A stretch of 64,000 bases of DNA from Neolentinus lepideus HHB14362 ss-1 (Eukaryota; Basidiomycota; Agaricomycetes; Gloeophyllales; Gloeophyllaceae): the NCBI GenBank assembly GCA_001632425.1, contig KV425556.1, positions 451,597 through 515,596 of the forward strand, read 5' to 3'. The notes beneath the pieces were generated by a model, which had not been told where the DNA came from, searched no databases, and saw nothing but the letters and a program-made list of their open reading frames with translations. Made by a program: the position numbers and the translations under genes. Below, piece by piece: positions 1 through 11,326 of the stretch (its first letter is position 1; each line of letters opens with the position of its first letter).

Positions 1-1284
1 TGGCATGAACTGAGTAACGGCGCAGGGAAGATTCAAATCGGTGTCTCATACAGACCGAGTAGCGTACGTGGTTCGTTCCGGTTAATAGCGACTCTGTCTG
101 ACACACCATGCAGGGCCAATCCCTCACAACCTCAGACTTCGAGTTGATCACCGCCATTGCCCAAGGCTCGGGCGGGAGGGTGATACAAATGCAGAAGCGA
201 GATACACAGCGCATCTACGCCCTCAAGTCCATCCGAAAAGCGTACATTGTTGACCCAAAGGAGATCGCGCATACGCTTGCGGAGCGATCGGTCCTCGCGC
301 GCGTACGGTGCCCATTCATTGTGCCTCTGAAGTTCAGTTTCCAGAGCGAGCAGAGACTCTACCTGGTTATGGCGTAATTGCTGTATTTACCTTCATTCAA
401 GTTGAATTCTCATCCCCTCTTAGCTTCGTTAACGGTGGTGAGCTCTTTCGCCATCTCCAACAGGAAGGCCCTTTCTCGGGAGAGCGCTCCCGGTTCTACG
501 CGGCCGAGCTCCTCCTCGCGCTCGAGCATCTCCACGAACTGGACGTCGTCTACCATGACCTGAAACCCGAGAACATCCTGCTCGACTACACGGGCCATAT
601 CGCGCTGTGCGATTTCGGCTTGTGTAAGTTGAACATGAAGGATTCTGGTGCGACGAACACGTTCTGCGGGATGCCGGAGTACTTGGCACCGGAGGTACTG
701 AATGGGCAGGGGTATAATAAGACGGTTGATTGGTGGACACTTGGAGTTCTCCTGTATGAGATGTTGGTTGGGTTACCGCCTTTCTATGATGGTGGGTTCC
801 TTTTGCTATACGAAACTGTCCGAATGTTAAGCTTTGATACACCCAGAATCCACCGACATCACGTACCAGAAGATCCTCGAGAGCCCGCTCACCTTTCCCG
901 ATCACATCTCGCCTTTGTCCAAGTCGATCCTTATCGGTCTCCTAACGCGGGACCCGACGAAACGGCTCGGTGTGAATGGGGCGGAGGAGATTAAGGGACA
1001 CGACTTTTTCAAGAAGTACATCAACTTTGATTTGTTGTGGCAGAAGAAGGTGGTGCCGCCGTTCAAGCCTAGCGTGGCGAATCCGGTGGACGTGAGCAGC
1101 TTCGATACAGTGTTCACGGAGGAGGCGCCATTGGACAGTGTGGTGGAAGGGAGCCACCTCAGTCAGACGGTGCATGATCAGTTTACTGGTGCGTGCGGTA
1201 GGGACTAAGATGAATCGCTGTGCGCTGATGATGTTGATAGAGGTCTCGTATGATAGGTCGAACATGCCCGTCAGCCCTGTATAG
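1..1284 (+). CDS. Ypk1/Gad8-type AGC protein kinase, 5' end outside window, motif-degraded
   Basis: The gene is cut by the left edge. Reading in frame from base 1, the first exon (1-63) encodes the end of the N-terminal domain ([15 protein letters not shown]). Introns are at 64-113, 374-423, 792-846 and 1189-1240, and the stop is at 1284. The kinase domain has the conserved Lys (YALKSIRKA), DFG (DFGLCKLN), APE (YLAPE) and [12 protein letters not shown] segments. Family members act in TORC2/sphingolipid signalling at the plasma membrane. Several key positions are off: the glycine loop reads AQGSGGRV (first Gly lost), the HRD-equivalent reads YHDLKPEN (Arg to His), and the activation segment reads [11 protein letters not shown] (Thr to Met). 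The tail ends in [10 protein letters not shown] instead of a clear hydrophobic motif. The splicing frame is open throughout, so this may be a diverged paralogue or a recently inactive kinase rather than a frameshifted pseudogene. Confidence 0.85.
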
Positions 1285-3504
1285 TTCGAAGGAAATATCA
1301 AGACTCAAGCTCATCTCCGAAATGAACTATCAAATCCCGGCGACGCTTTTGCCGTTGTGTATACCGGTCAATATGTTGAGGGCTCAAATACCCTTGTTAT
1401 TAACTGATATATGTAATTCATCTCAGGAGGTCCGTCAAGGACCTCTGGAGCATGCAGCGCCCTTCCGCGGTGGTTACAATCGCGACGTGTCCAGTTGCAT
1501 CAACACTCTGCCGTCAACATCGACCTTCGATTACGTCCGACTCTCAGGGTGTATGTTACTGAGGTTTCATACGATATTGACCATGTTTAGCATCTGGCTA
1601 GGAGCTGTTCGTCGTAACTCCGAACTCTATGCCCGATGAGCACACTCAGTCCACATTTACGTGGTTGAATAGTCCTCCCGGGGATGCGCTACTCTTGTCT
1701 TGCGAGGCTGCGTCCGCCCATGGCCTGTTGAAAGTGGTCGCACTTTGACTTTCACGCCTATAATCAACCCATAACCTGGAATCCAACCTATGCAGTACTC
1801 GCGACTACCTCCATGAGGCTTGTATACAACCGCTTTGTCTGTGGCAGCCAAAACCTAGTAGTAGTCGCAATTCTATCCTCTGCGGCTGTGGGACAGCATG
1901 TCTCACAATACCAGGCCGGGCAAGCCGACAATCCTTCGTCCAAGACTGTGACGGTCCTTCACAAGTCACTCGTACAAAAGTGTGGACTGACCTGGATATA
2001 GAAACGCGGACTGCTCCAGTTGTGGTCACTCCACTATTTGACCCAGCTTGAAATATTTCTGCTTCGACCAATCCATTGTTCACTACGTTATGAACGATTA
2101 TGGTTACCATCCACTGCTCGGTGGATCTCTCCCTGGAGAACGCAGAGCGTACTCAACTCCTAGGGCGACACCGTCAAGTCGTTTGAACTAGCGCCGGAAA
2201 AGTGGAAAAGTAACCTGCGGGGCGATGCACTTATGACCGTGCTGATGGAGTATATCGGACAGTAGTATTGGCTCGGGAAGTGTGGGCTTGCGTGCAAGTG
2301 CGAGTTTGCGGAGACCTGGTTGCGAGAAGAAAGAGGGCTGGTCGAATATTTGGGCAGTCATAGGCGATACCGATGAAGAACAAGAAGAAGAATCAACATT
2401 GTGAACGATCCAATGATTATGCGTGTATGTGATATGGATCCTCGAGCTACCCACTGCATAATGAAATCCAAAAGGTCTACGAAGGCGAGTGGGCTGGATT
2501 CAACACTCGACGAATGGGATGTACAAACCTGGATATACAATTTCGCGGATGTATCGATGTCATGACTGTCTCTTTAATCTGTAGACCCGCGTGGAACAAA
2601 TTGGCGCGCCATGTCCATCGACGACTACTCTCAAGGTCCGTCTGAGAATAATTCTACTCTTCAGTGCTCTACTGCTTCCCGTGTCACCGATCTTCTCAAA
2701 CTTCGTCGCCCCAAGACTTGCCTGCACTCGGAATTCACTTGAACCGCACTGACCTGTTCTTTGCCATTGTTTCAAGGCCTCCATTCCGATCTTAAGCCAT
2801 CTTTCTCAATCTTGTGGTGGTGGCAGGTATGATACGGCGATGCCTTCTTTTCCGCGTGACCTACTAGAGTGATGTTTATGCTCACAGTTTAGACGTGGTT
2901 TTTTTATCGCTTGATGACTTATCTCTCCAGCGTAACTTCAGTCTGGTGTTCGTCCTTGAAGTAGGCGCGTCGTATAAGCGTACGTGTTCCGAGATGGTGT
3001 CGTGTACACGATTGTTGATCCCCTCAATCTGACTTGTTCAGACATTTCCGATCACTGTCACACGATGTTACCTGTGACAAGCACAACGCAATAACCCACA
3101 GAAAGTGGGGGGTCTATAGCTAAGAAAAACATAGTACATAGACACATCCAGATGGTAGATATAATCCATTTAAGATCAAAAAAAGCTTGTGCACAACTGG
3201 TTTGAGATTGTTAGAAGTGATATACATCCTAAGCTTAGTAATTGTCGGGCACAGCCACTTTGGAAGCAATATATTGAATAAGGCTCTTATCATCCTCACT
3301 TAATCGCTGTTTTATATTTTTACTGAGTCCGTACATGTCTGAACAGTGTTTTCAGCCAACTTCCAGGCTGGCATGAGCAATATCCGAACATTAGGGAGTC
3401 GATTTGTCCAGCACTGAGCGTGGGAACCATACATAGAGCGTCCAATCGTGATGTTTATGGCAGTGCAGCTTGTGGGGGTTTGACCTGGCGATTACACAGA
3501 CAAT
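1285..3504. other. Intergenic stretch without a recognised gene
   Basis: Short open frames exist on both strands (for example 1250-1639 plus and 2560-2784 minus), but none resembles a family I know. I see no convincing exon chain, RNA gene or repeat here. Gene remains too decayed to recognise cannot be excluded. Confidence 0.5.
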
Positions 3505-3895
3505 CGGTAGTAGGTCTGATTCTTATGGTCAGCAGTTGATTGAGTAGGCGCTGATGAGCTGGTTGGTGTGAAGCTGTGATCGGTTTTCCGATACTGATAT
3601 TTTTGCTGATCCCGTTGCGTATGTTAGTGGTACGAGGCTGTCGTTTACGCAGGAGGAGCTGACGGTGTTGGATGGGCCGATTGGGAGCCCTTTTGTGAGT
3701 ATCCTGTTCCTGACTTTTTCGTTCACTGGGTGATGTGTTCAATTGTGTTGGGATAGACTATGGCGAGCGTCGGGGGAACTCGTGGATCCTCGATGTGAGG
3801 TTATGGCACGTTTTGTTTGTTAGATGCTCGTATTCGAGGAGGATGCGTCAGCAAGCGATGGCAAGCGCCATTGTTCCGTGGGCGGCGTTCCCCTG
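3505..3895 (+). pseudogene. 3' fragment of a Bor1-like anion transporter gene
   Basis: This stretch matches, at high nucleotide similarity, the 3' end of the complete Bor1-like gene on the opposite strand near 26.5-26.95 kb. Recognisable pieces are FPILIFLLIPLRMLVV, then after a one-base loss the segment FTQEELTVLDGPIGSPF, a GTGAGT donor, and a last-exon counterpart (MASVGGTRGSS). The similarity continues about 130 bp past the equivalent of the stop codon. The missing base just before FTQEEL breaks the frame, and the rest of the transporter is absent. It is therefore a dispersed, truncated duplicate with no expected product. Confidence 0.8.
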
Positions 3896-4285
3896 ATCTC
3901 GGGCACTAGATGATCGACCACGAAGTCCTCATCACGCCTGCTAATCTGCTTCAGACACACAAAAACAGCGAAGCTCGGAGGATTCCAGAAAGACGTGGTC
4001 GAGTGGGACTTGGGCATTGTATTTGTGCTTCAGACGAGGCCGCCAAACGTCTCCGTTACTGCTTGATGGAGGTCTTTTGAATTTGAGCCGCGGTTTCGGC
4101 AGGTGAGACGCGTGCTGGAGGGTTGGGTCGAGCCAGCCTCGAGGTGTATTGGGCTTTTTGGGATTCACAACATGTAAACTCGGATAATAGAATTGTGATC
4201 TAATCTTTGATTACCTTTTGAGTTGTTCATTTACTGTAATAGCAGGTGTTTTGATGCGACCTAGCTACTGGCCAAGTTTATATCC
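3896..4285. other. Unassigned stretch between two relics
   Basis: Only short open frames are present (3820-4017 and 3941-4168 on the minus strand) and they resemble no family I can name. The stretch lies between the Bor1 fragment and the copia relic and may be debris of either insertion. Confidence 0.4.
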
Positions 4286-4678
4286 TACAAACCATAGCTT
4301 CTTTCAGCGAGGGCCTCATTAATGGTTGGAGGTAGTTGAGCACAACGATCAGCACGGTCCTGGCGTAGACGTTCACCAATAGCGGTGGATTCAGCCAAGG
4401 CTCGCTGGACTGGGATCACCTTATTGATACCGTTCGCGAGAGCGCACTTGTCGTTGGGGGTGGGAATACGAGACGAATGACGAAGGGGAGAAAGGATGGG
4501 GCGTTCGGAGATGAAGCGGCCGGATCGGCAGGAGAGTGCGATGTGGTTGGCGGGACGAGATCGGAGATACTCACAGGCTCTGAGTCAAGTAGGGAGCGAA
4601 GATTGGGTAAAAAGATGGAGTCGTCGGAAGGGATACGACCGGCGAGTCCGAGAAGGTGTGAGCTGTCTTGAGAGCGAC

Positions 4679-4782
4679 ACCTCAAGTTCTCAAGATGCCT
4701 CAAGTTCTCAGAACACCTCAGCTCTCAAGACACTTCACTTGAGAGCTTGATGCATCGTGAGAACTTGAGGTATCTTGAGGGG
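4679..4782. repeat. Imperfect palindrome of CTCAAGTTCTC-type units
   Basis: The left half repeats CCTCAAGTTCTCA with variations. The right half holds the reverse complement (GAGAACTTGAGG, then TCTTGAGGGG). Together they could fold into a hairpin of about 100 nt with an AT-containing loop near 4740. It lies inside the copia relic where the integrase-coding part should be, so it may mark the internal deletion. Confidence 0.7.
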
Positions 4783-5217
4783 AGAGGCCTTCAAGTACCC
4801 GTCCAGGATGTAAAGGACAGGCAATTGCCTCATGCGATTCGATGACGTGTGATGCGAGCCTTTATGATTGTTATACCTTCGACCAAGCCCTGAGTGGCCA
4901 TTTCGACAATGGTGCGAGTGTTAGCGTGGCCGAGACGACGATGCCAGGTATTAATGTCAGGGACACGGGCTGCGAAGAAGATATGAGAGGAGGTGGTCCA
5001 TCAAGGTGGTAGAGTTTTCAAGTGGTGCGGGGACCACGAGCAATGACAGTTCTACCCGGCTTGACCAGAAAGCAAGTTGAGCCCAGACAAAAATTAAGCG
5101 AAACAGTAACCTGAGGAACGAAGAGAACATCGTGGAATATGAGAGACATTTCGCGGGCAATGTGGAGTTTGACTTTGCCAATACCGACAGCATGGATGAC
5201 GTAGCCGCCCATAGCCT

Positions 5218-6331
5218 TTATAGCACTAGGAGGAACACGACGAAATTCGAAAAGTCGCTCGACTCAGGGAGGACATGAGTTGTAGCACCAGAGTCCAAGA
5301 AGAAAGGAGCGTCACCGGCGTTCTTGAGAGGGGCGTGAGCACGAGACTTAACTAATGAAAAGTCGGTAGAAGTGAGGGCAACGTCTGTTCTCCTCCTCTC
5401 GTGCCAGTCGACTGAGCAGTCAAAGTTGTCAACGGGGGCCATGAGAGCATCATACTCAAATCGATTGCCAACAGAGTTCTGATACGCAGTAAACCAGTCG
5501 GGAGTAGGCAAGATTGGCTCGACATGGAGGACGATATTCTCCGCGGTACTGAAGGCGATGGAAGTAAGCGACGCGGGAGGCGCCTCGGAAAGATAAATAG
5601 CTTCTCCGGTCACGCTGTCCAAGAGATACACGCGGCCACTAGAATCGAATCGTTGACCGGTGGGAGCAGCGCGAACACTCGAAGTAGAACCAGCGGGCTT
5701 GGCCGAGTTCCGAGCACGTTTCGTGGCCAGAGTTTCATCGCGTCGACGCTCCCATAGCACCCTCTGGAGCTCAGCAAGGATTAGCAAGGTGGCCAGAACT
5801 CTTGCAATGAGAGCAGATCTTCTTGGAGCCTTTGTTCCGCGTCGTGGATGATCGGGCCAAAACCTCGGCAGGGGCAGCAGTGGCCGCAACATTGTCGACA
5901 CAGCTGTTGTTCGTAGTCACGACATACACGAATGTCCTCAGCGGTGATGGGGCGGTCCTTTGTAAGGCAGTTGCGACATGATCTCGTACGCCGGGGAGCT
6001 CCACGGACAGTGCATTTAGCATGACGATCGGGAGGAAAACATCCTCGGTCGCGGTCCCGATAGCGTATATGCGTTTGACAGTAAGGTTGTAAGTGGTGAT
6101 TGCAAAACGTTCTGTGCGAGAATAGGGAACAGTGAAAGCCTCTTGGATGAGAAGAATTTGAGCGAAGCAGCCCTGCTTCTCCTGGCGCACCCGGAGACCC
6201 GCCCACGCACTAGAAGCCGTACCAGCCTTGTCGATGAAACAACGTTCTTCTGCAACAGCACGGAGGCCAAGAAACCTCGATATAACTTCGTTGTTGGAGA
6301 TCCAGTTATTGACCACGATCAGAACGAGCAA
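5218..6331 (-). pseudogene. copia gag-protease reading frame, frameshifted after the zinc knuckle
   Basis: The upstream frame (5771-6331) carries a capsid-like region with RQEKQGCFAQILLIQEAF and ends right after the zinc knuckle at a TGA. Copia proteins usually have Trp-Glu-Leu at this point. The reading continues in a second frame (ELQRVLWERRRDE, down to about 5218) and includes the protease LDSGATTHVLPESSDFSNF. A small deletion at the Trp codon therefore separates gag from protease. A second break follows the protease, because the next domain (IHAVGIGKVKLHIA) is in another frame. Confidence 0.75.
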
Positions 6332-6400
6332 ACAGTTGGGTTGGCGATACGACCATCAATGTAGCCAGTGAGACCAAACAGATGTAAGGTTTAACGAGAG

Positions 6401-6992
6401 TCATACTGAATGGCGAGGGAGAGGAGACGCGATTCAATTTGAACGCGTAGAGTAAATGAGAGGAAGCGCGCGCGTTGGTGGGCGCTTCGGGCTGAGAATT
6501 CAGGTTGAAAGCTTATGCGGCGCGGCTTGCCGCTTGCGAGAGCACAGGCTCATAACCTGAAAAAGCTAGACATGTACAACGCAATGCTCAGCCTTCTAGT
6601 ACATCACGACTATAGATCAGGCACATATAGCACAGACGAGACTCACCTCAGCCGTTTGAAGACGGGTAACCCCGCATATACTCGGGTGACGATGTAGTGT
6701 CGTGAAGTACGAGTCTACTTTGCATCGTATACTCCCAACATTGTGCAACACAAATTTAAAGGGAGTTCTTCGCACATGTGGCAACTAGTACCCTTAAATC
6801 TGTCTTTCCTCAGCTGTTATGCATACGGTATGGCTGAGTCGACTCCCATTAATGTATTGTACAACACATAGCTGACCATATACATTAATCTCATTATTAC
6901 TTAGGTACGGTATCACCATGCGAACAGTGTGGCTGGTTCTCATTTTCGCTTAGCTTTAATACTGATTCCTCCGTGCGGCTCTCTACGACTGT
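6401..6992. other. AT-richer intergenic stretch
   Basis: I see no gene, LTR end or repeat between the copia relic and the stop codon of the next gene. It may hold the 3' untranslated region of that gene. Confidence 0.4.
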
Positions 6993-8357
6993 TCAATCCT
7001 GCGAGACGACCTCCTTGGAGATATTCACAACGGTGCTATCTGACGCAACCTTTGACGATGAAGCACCAGACGGAGGGAAATTGCTGGACTCGGGATCGAT
7101 AAGATGTAGTGGGATGGCGAATGACACAGCCCCTGATTTCCGGGAGTTGTCCGCCGTGGATGGAGTCTCTGTGAGTCTCTGTGTATCACGTATTGAGTTC
7201 TTGGTCCATGCTCGGCCTCTGGTAACTTGCAGTATGATAAGAAGTGGGGCAATGGACTTCACTCGATCAGATATAGGAAGAATCATAGAGATAAAGATCT
7301 GCATACCTGGACTTGGCCAAGGATCGGAAGGATTCTGAAGCATATCTGGGGTCAGCACTCGTGACCGTTATAATTGGTGTCTCTCACAAGTTTTGGAGGG
7401 TGTTGTTCCTGGCATAGCTGACAAGGAAGACAAGGGCAAAGACCGAGTACAGAAAGGCTGACTCGATCAACATTGCAGACACTGTGAGGTAAGGTGTATC
7501 GTTTCCAGTCCGCCCCAGAACCTTGCTCAGACGGTGCCGGATATACATCACGCGGCTGACGATCAGAACGGTAAGAAGTATCGTGGTAGCAATGGATGTT
7601 GACCAATAGGAAAGGGCGAAGTTGATACTGAGTCTTTGCCAGATATTGTTACCCGGTTGAGCAATCTGCGACATCAGGAAGCATGACATAACTTTCACCG
7701 GAGAGATACGTTGAAAGTGACTTGTGAGTCAATAGTATAGCCTCTTGCATCACCGAATTCACTTACTTATTGACACCAAGTACAGCAATGTGGGAACCAC
7801 AAGCATCCAATAGCGAAAATTCCAGATGAGGATGAACCTGTAAAGCTAACATGACCATCAGACTTGTAGTAGAGGATATTCGGTAGTATGTACGCACCAA
7901 CAGACCGTCTTGAAGCCATGTGTTGACAATGTAAACACTATATCCGACAACGTTGAACCAGTAAGAATTCTGCTCCACGAAGAAAGCATTCGGGCCTCCA
8001 GGGTAATCACGATCATCGACAAATGTCATCTCATTGAACTGAGTGTTTGCAGCATTCCCGATTGTCCCAAGGGCGAAGAGGACGAAAACATAGATCATGG
8101 TCATGTACGAGTATCTCGGAGACCTTGTTCTCTCCTTCCAGAGCGACAACATGCACATGATGAAGAGCGTCAAATGCACGCCTGTATATAGCATATATCA
8201 AGTTAATGAGTAGTGCAACAAAACCAGGGAGGACGAGGTGCTGCTCACCGTAAGCAGTACCACCGAGAACGGCACCGTCGATATTGGACCTTTCAAACCA
8301 TAGGTCTGCTTCTGTCTCATTGGCTGGGGCGTATCGTGAGACGCGGTAGGTCGCCAT
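6993..8357 (-). CDS. Seven-transmembrane protein of an uncharacterised Agaricomycete family
   Basis: The start ATG is at 8357. Rebuilt exons are 8249-8357, 7898-8181, 7767-7845, 7388-7691 and about 7310 down to the stop at 6993. The product begins MATYRVSRYAPANETEADLW and has hydrophobic helices at HLTLFIMCMLSLW, MIYVFVLFALGTIG, WFNVVGYSVYIVNTWLQDGLLL, WMLVVPTLLYLVSI, WSTSIATTILLTVLIVSR, LIESAFLYSVFALVFLVSY and FISMILPISDRVKSIAPLL. It ends in a Ser-rich cytoplasmic tail. The pattern WLQDGLLLYRF followed by APLLIILQVTRGRAW recurs in many mushroom proteins of unknown role that look receptor-like. I do not know a ligand or function. The last acceptor (near 7310) is the least certain junction. 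The frame looks intact. Confidence 0.8.
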
Positions 8358-9493
8358 GGGACACTAACTAGTGCTACAACGGCTATTCCAGACATGGCCC
8401 GCATTTAAAGCCCCACTAGTACGAAGTCTTGATGATACATAGAATATTTCGAGCCTTAATTCCTCCATCACTGGCGGATGGGCCACTTTTGAAATTCGGG
8501 GTTCATGGAAATCGCAGCGCCCATTCGCTGCTCCGAAATGATGAGAGATGCGAGATCATCTTATACCCCGCCCAACTAACGTTCATGATGGATGGCATTA
8601 TACTAGGAAGACTCGAAGCCACGTTGTTGCTGATCGGCATCCGAACCAAAGAACACCTCAAGAGGCCTAAGTCTCGGGACATGCCAGTGTGGTCTCAGGG
8701 GCTGCACTAGTGCTCCTCGTTGCAGAGAAGCTAGTAGTGGATATCGATATAGATATCAAGTAGACCTTTTAGCGTTTCCTAGAAATGCAAATACAACCAG
8801 CTGTGCGTTCTGGAGATATTCGTACCTGATAAGGCGTTATTTGGCATGGACAAACAAGTTCCCGGTACTTCTCATGCATATGCAAAAGCCTGCGGCCTTT
8901 ATTGCAGTCATATGCACAACATCCCTTGAAGTTGGACTCGTGATTCTCCAAGAAGCAAAAAGTCCTTGAACCCGCGATGTACTGGTAAGCTCCATATCAT
9001 GAAGTACTGGATTTCAGTAGATAATCAAGAGTCTCGCAGGACGCCGGGCTCTAATAACCGTGCATATCATGATGTGAATGCGGGGTGGCCGAAATGACCG
9101 GTATGACCGGTGTCATATGCACGGGTTCGAACGCATACACTTCTTCGGCGCTCGAGCCATATTAATTCATCTTCACTTCGCAGGACTGGGAGTTAACTCA
9201 GGCTGATGATCGTATCATAGATCCTGCATTGCCCATCGGCCGCTCGTACGTGCCGGCGTGCTAGATTCAGCTCATGTGGTCTTCGTGCAATACCATTCAG
9301 CATCAAGGAATTGTCGACATCCCGATTCAATCGAATCGAAACTAAACGGACGTGAAGTTTTCCTTGATTGTACTTTATCATTGGCATTGCCTCATGGATT
9401 ACCCATTCAAGAGCTTTATGTTTCTGCCCAATTTAAGCTTGCACTATTGATCCAGATTCCAAGGAGCCACCAAACAGACACTCAGAGCCACTT
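8358..9493. other. Intergenic stretch
   Basis: No gene is recognised. A small direct repeat (ATGACCGGT twice, about 9097-9116) is followed by a GGTTCGAAC motif near 9124 that resembles a tRNA B box, but I found no acceptor stem or anticodon arm to support a tRNA. Confidence 0.4.
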
Positions 9494-10487
9494 ATGTCCT
9501 CGATTGAAGTTCGCCTGCTCGAGAAACCATCTGGTATGCCATGAACCCCGTCATAGCCAACTAGGCTCACTAGCTCTCCTAGACACCGAGTTGGATGATG
9601 CCTCTCAAGTACTAGCCAAAGCATTCGAGAAAGGCGAGATCAGTCTGCCCCCATTTATGCAATAATTACTGAAGGCAACGGCCCGCTGCAGATGTCTTTG
9701 TCGCATCGTGCATTGGGGGCGATCAATCCTTGAACATCGCGTTCCAGAGAGCCACCATTGCCGCCGCTGCTGTAGCAGGCAAGGTTTATGTTGCCAGTTA
9801 CGAAGATATTAAGGTAGCCGGTGTTGCTGCTTGGTTCGGTCCCGGTCGAGGCTTGCTCGACAGGTCTGTCATCCGAAACTGTTCTTTACTAATTTGCTGA
9901 AGTTCTTCTTTATCCCCCATAAGTCCGGATCAAGGAGAAGCCGGGTACAACGCTCTTTTGGCTTCATTTCCACCGGAACTAATGAAATGGTGGATGGAAT
10001 ATGTATGTATTGTCGCATGCATGGCTTCCTACTCCGCACATCAATAACACCACATTTGACGAGTAGTTCTTGCCCAAGTATAATGCACAGACGACTAGTG
10101 CACTCGGCGAGGGCGTCAAACTCGGTGCATGGCATCTTCAGATGTTTGGTGTGCTGCCGGAATGTCAGGGAAAGGGTGTTGGCAGCTCCCTCATGACTGT
10201 CATGGAATCAAAGGTAAGGAAAATTGAATACGGAGTCTCCTATGCCGAGAAAGCGGCCGACTGTATTGATCCTCATCCAGGCCTTTGCTGAAGGAAAAAC
10301 ATTGTGCTTGGAGACGGATTCAGAGCACAACGTGAGTGTGTCCTCATTTGTCGTGACACATGATCAGTGTCCCTCAGATATCTTATTCCAGGTCAAAATG
10401 TATGAGCATTGGGGCTACGCACTCAAAGGCAAAGATGACTATGAGAGCAGCACTGGCGGCTTCACGCTCTACATCCTAGAGAAATAG
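9494..10487 (+). CDS. GNAT-family N-acetyltransferase, copy 1
   Basis: Seven exons join in frame (9494-9533, 9574-9642, 9692-9863, 9924-10002, 10067-10213, 10281-10331, 10392-10487) to give 217 residues. The N-terminus MSSIEVRLLEKPS leads into an amphipathic helix (DDASQVLAKAFEKG), then GKVYVASYED, AAWFGPGRGLL and the Trp pair KWWMEYFLP. The acetyl-CoA site is LQMFGVLPECQGKGVGSSL, with the Q/RxxGxG/A signature QGKGVG. It ends with NVKMYEHWGYALKGK, the usual final strand. The substrate cannot be told from sequence. This type is common in fungi as stand-alone acetyltransferases of unknown target. A diverged paralogue lies at 16139-17133 in the opposite orientation, each upstream of a UstYa-like gene. 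Confidence 0.88.
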
Positions 10488-10639
10488 CCAACAGCCTAGT
10501 AATTAGTAATTTGCTACACTACTAGTCCTCTACCGCTTGCAGCTCAAAGTTGTACTTGTATCACATTATATGAGGCAAAGAATTCACTTACACGATCTTC
10601 CCTGATCAGTTTTCGCTCTGTCCACATTTCTAGAAGCTG
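10488..10639. other. Spacer between GNAT copy 1 and the inverted cassette
   Basis: Short AT-rich spacer that probably contains the 3' end of the GNAT transcript. The equivalent spacer on the right side (15333-16138) is five times longer and holds the small secreted peptide gene. Confidence 0.4.
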
Positions 10640-10985
10640 AAGATCCAATGATGGGGCCATAATCATTTCTGTCTGATCACGTATTGAGATCGAACCCAGT
10701 CCCGAGGGCTGGTTGTGAGGCCAGCATCAAGTCGTGTTCAACTTGGTAAGTCTTGAGCGCTACTTTCCACTAGAATTTGAAATTTGATTGACCGGTGAAC
10801 TCCATGACCTGTAATGCTGTGAATACTATCTGCGAGTCGGTGAAAGATGGCCATCCAACCCGTGGAGCTCTATGATCGGCTCTTGCAGATATCAAACCTT
10901 AGTACTACGTTCAAGTTTCACATTCCGTCACCAAAAAATTTGTGATTTTCGACATATGTACGCCGGCGCCGTGTATAGAGAGGTG
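10640..10985 (+). repeat. Inverted cassette, copy A (upstream of UstYa-like gene 1)
   Basis: From GATCCAATGATGG to GGCGCCGTGTATAGAG this segment is a close reverse-complement match to 14985-15332, at roughly 85% by eye with a few indels. Well conserved stretches include GTGAGGCCAGCATCAAGTCG, GGTAAGTCTTGAGCGCTACT, GCAGATATCAAACCTTA and TTTGTGATTTTCGAC. I see no open reading frame across it. It lies about 340 bp upstream of the start codon of the UstYa-like gene at 11327, in the same relative orientation as copy B to its own UstYa-like gene. Confidence 0.85.
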
Positions 10986-11282
10986 GTAAGTACGATAGCC
11001 ATGACTTCCAATGGTCTGAGTGAATACCGAACAGATATCAGATGTTGGAAATCAATCCGGTTGAGAAATATACTCACATCGGTGATAGGCGTTAATGGGG
11101 TCGTGTTTCTCGCCCATCGAATCTCTCGGTTCTGTGCCTGCAGCCTGTCAACGCTCATGATTTGATAGCCACTTGGATATTCCCGGCTGGCGCAAGACCA
11201 GATGCTATCATCAAGCATATCTATATAGTTCCACGGAAACTCTTTGAGTATAGGGGCTTCACCGCCTCGCTCTGCTAAATAA

Positions 11283-11298
11283 GTCAGTCAGTCAGTCA
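11283..11298. repeat. Short tetranucleotide microsatellite (GTCA)4
   Basis: Four perfect GTCA units lie 30 bp before the start codon of UstYa-like gene 1, probably in its 5' untranslated region. Confidence 0.9.
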
Positions 11299-11326
11299 TT
11301 CCACCTGAGCAGTCAAATCTGTCTAG

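Larger units (their letters stand above)
4286..6400 (-). mobile_element. Truncated, decayed Ty1/copia retrotransposon relic
   Basis: On the minus strand the order is gag-like region, CCHC zinc knuckle, aspartic protease core, GAG-pre-integrase domain, then a Pro/Ser-rich region of the kind found between integrase and reverse transcriptase. Landmarks are the knuckle CSHCKSSGHLANPC (about 5780-5820), the protease motif LDSGATTH (about 5275-5300), the segment HDVLFVPQVTVSL (about 5100) and WHRRLGHANTRTIVEMA (about 4900-4950). I found no integrase DDE core, reverse transcriptase or RNase H, and no flanking LTR pair. Frames change at least three times, so the element is dead. The order of the domains is that of copia and not of gypsy elements. 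Confidence 0.85.

Noticed and set aside
108..377. ATG at 108 as the start of the kinase
   Set aside because: The ATG lies in an intron (64-113). The frame of bases 1-63 matches the end of the N-terminal domain and joins in phase, so the gene begins outside the window.
4679..4782. CRISPR-like array
   Set aside because: The repeated CTCAAGTTCTC units have no regular spacers, and the organism is a eukaryote. It is a palindrome in a retrotransposon relic.
9060..9135. tRNA-like GGTTCGAAC motif after a GTGGCCGAAATG stretch
   Set aside because: The B-box and a weak A-box-like match are present, but no acceptor stem, anticodon arm or terminator T run could be drawn.
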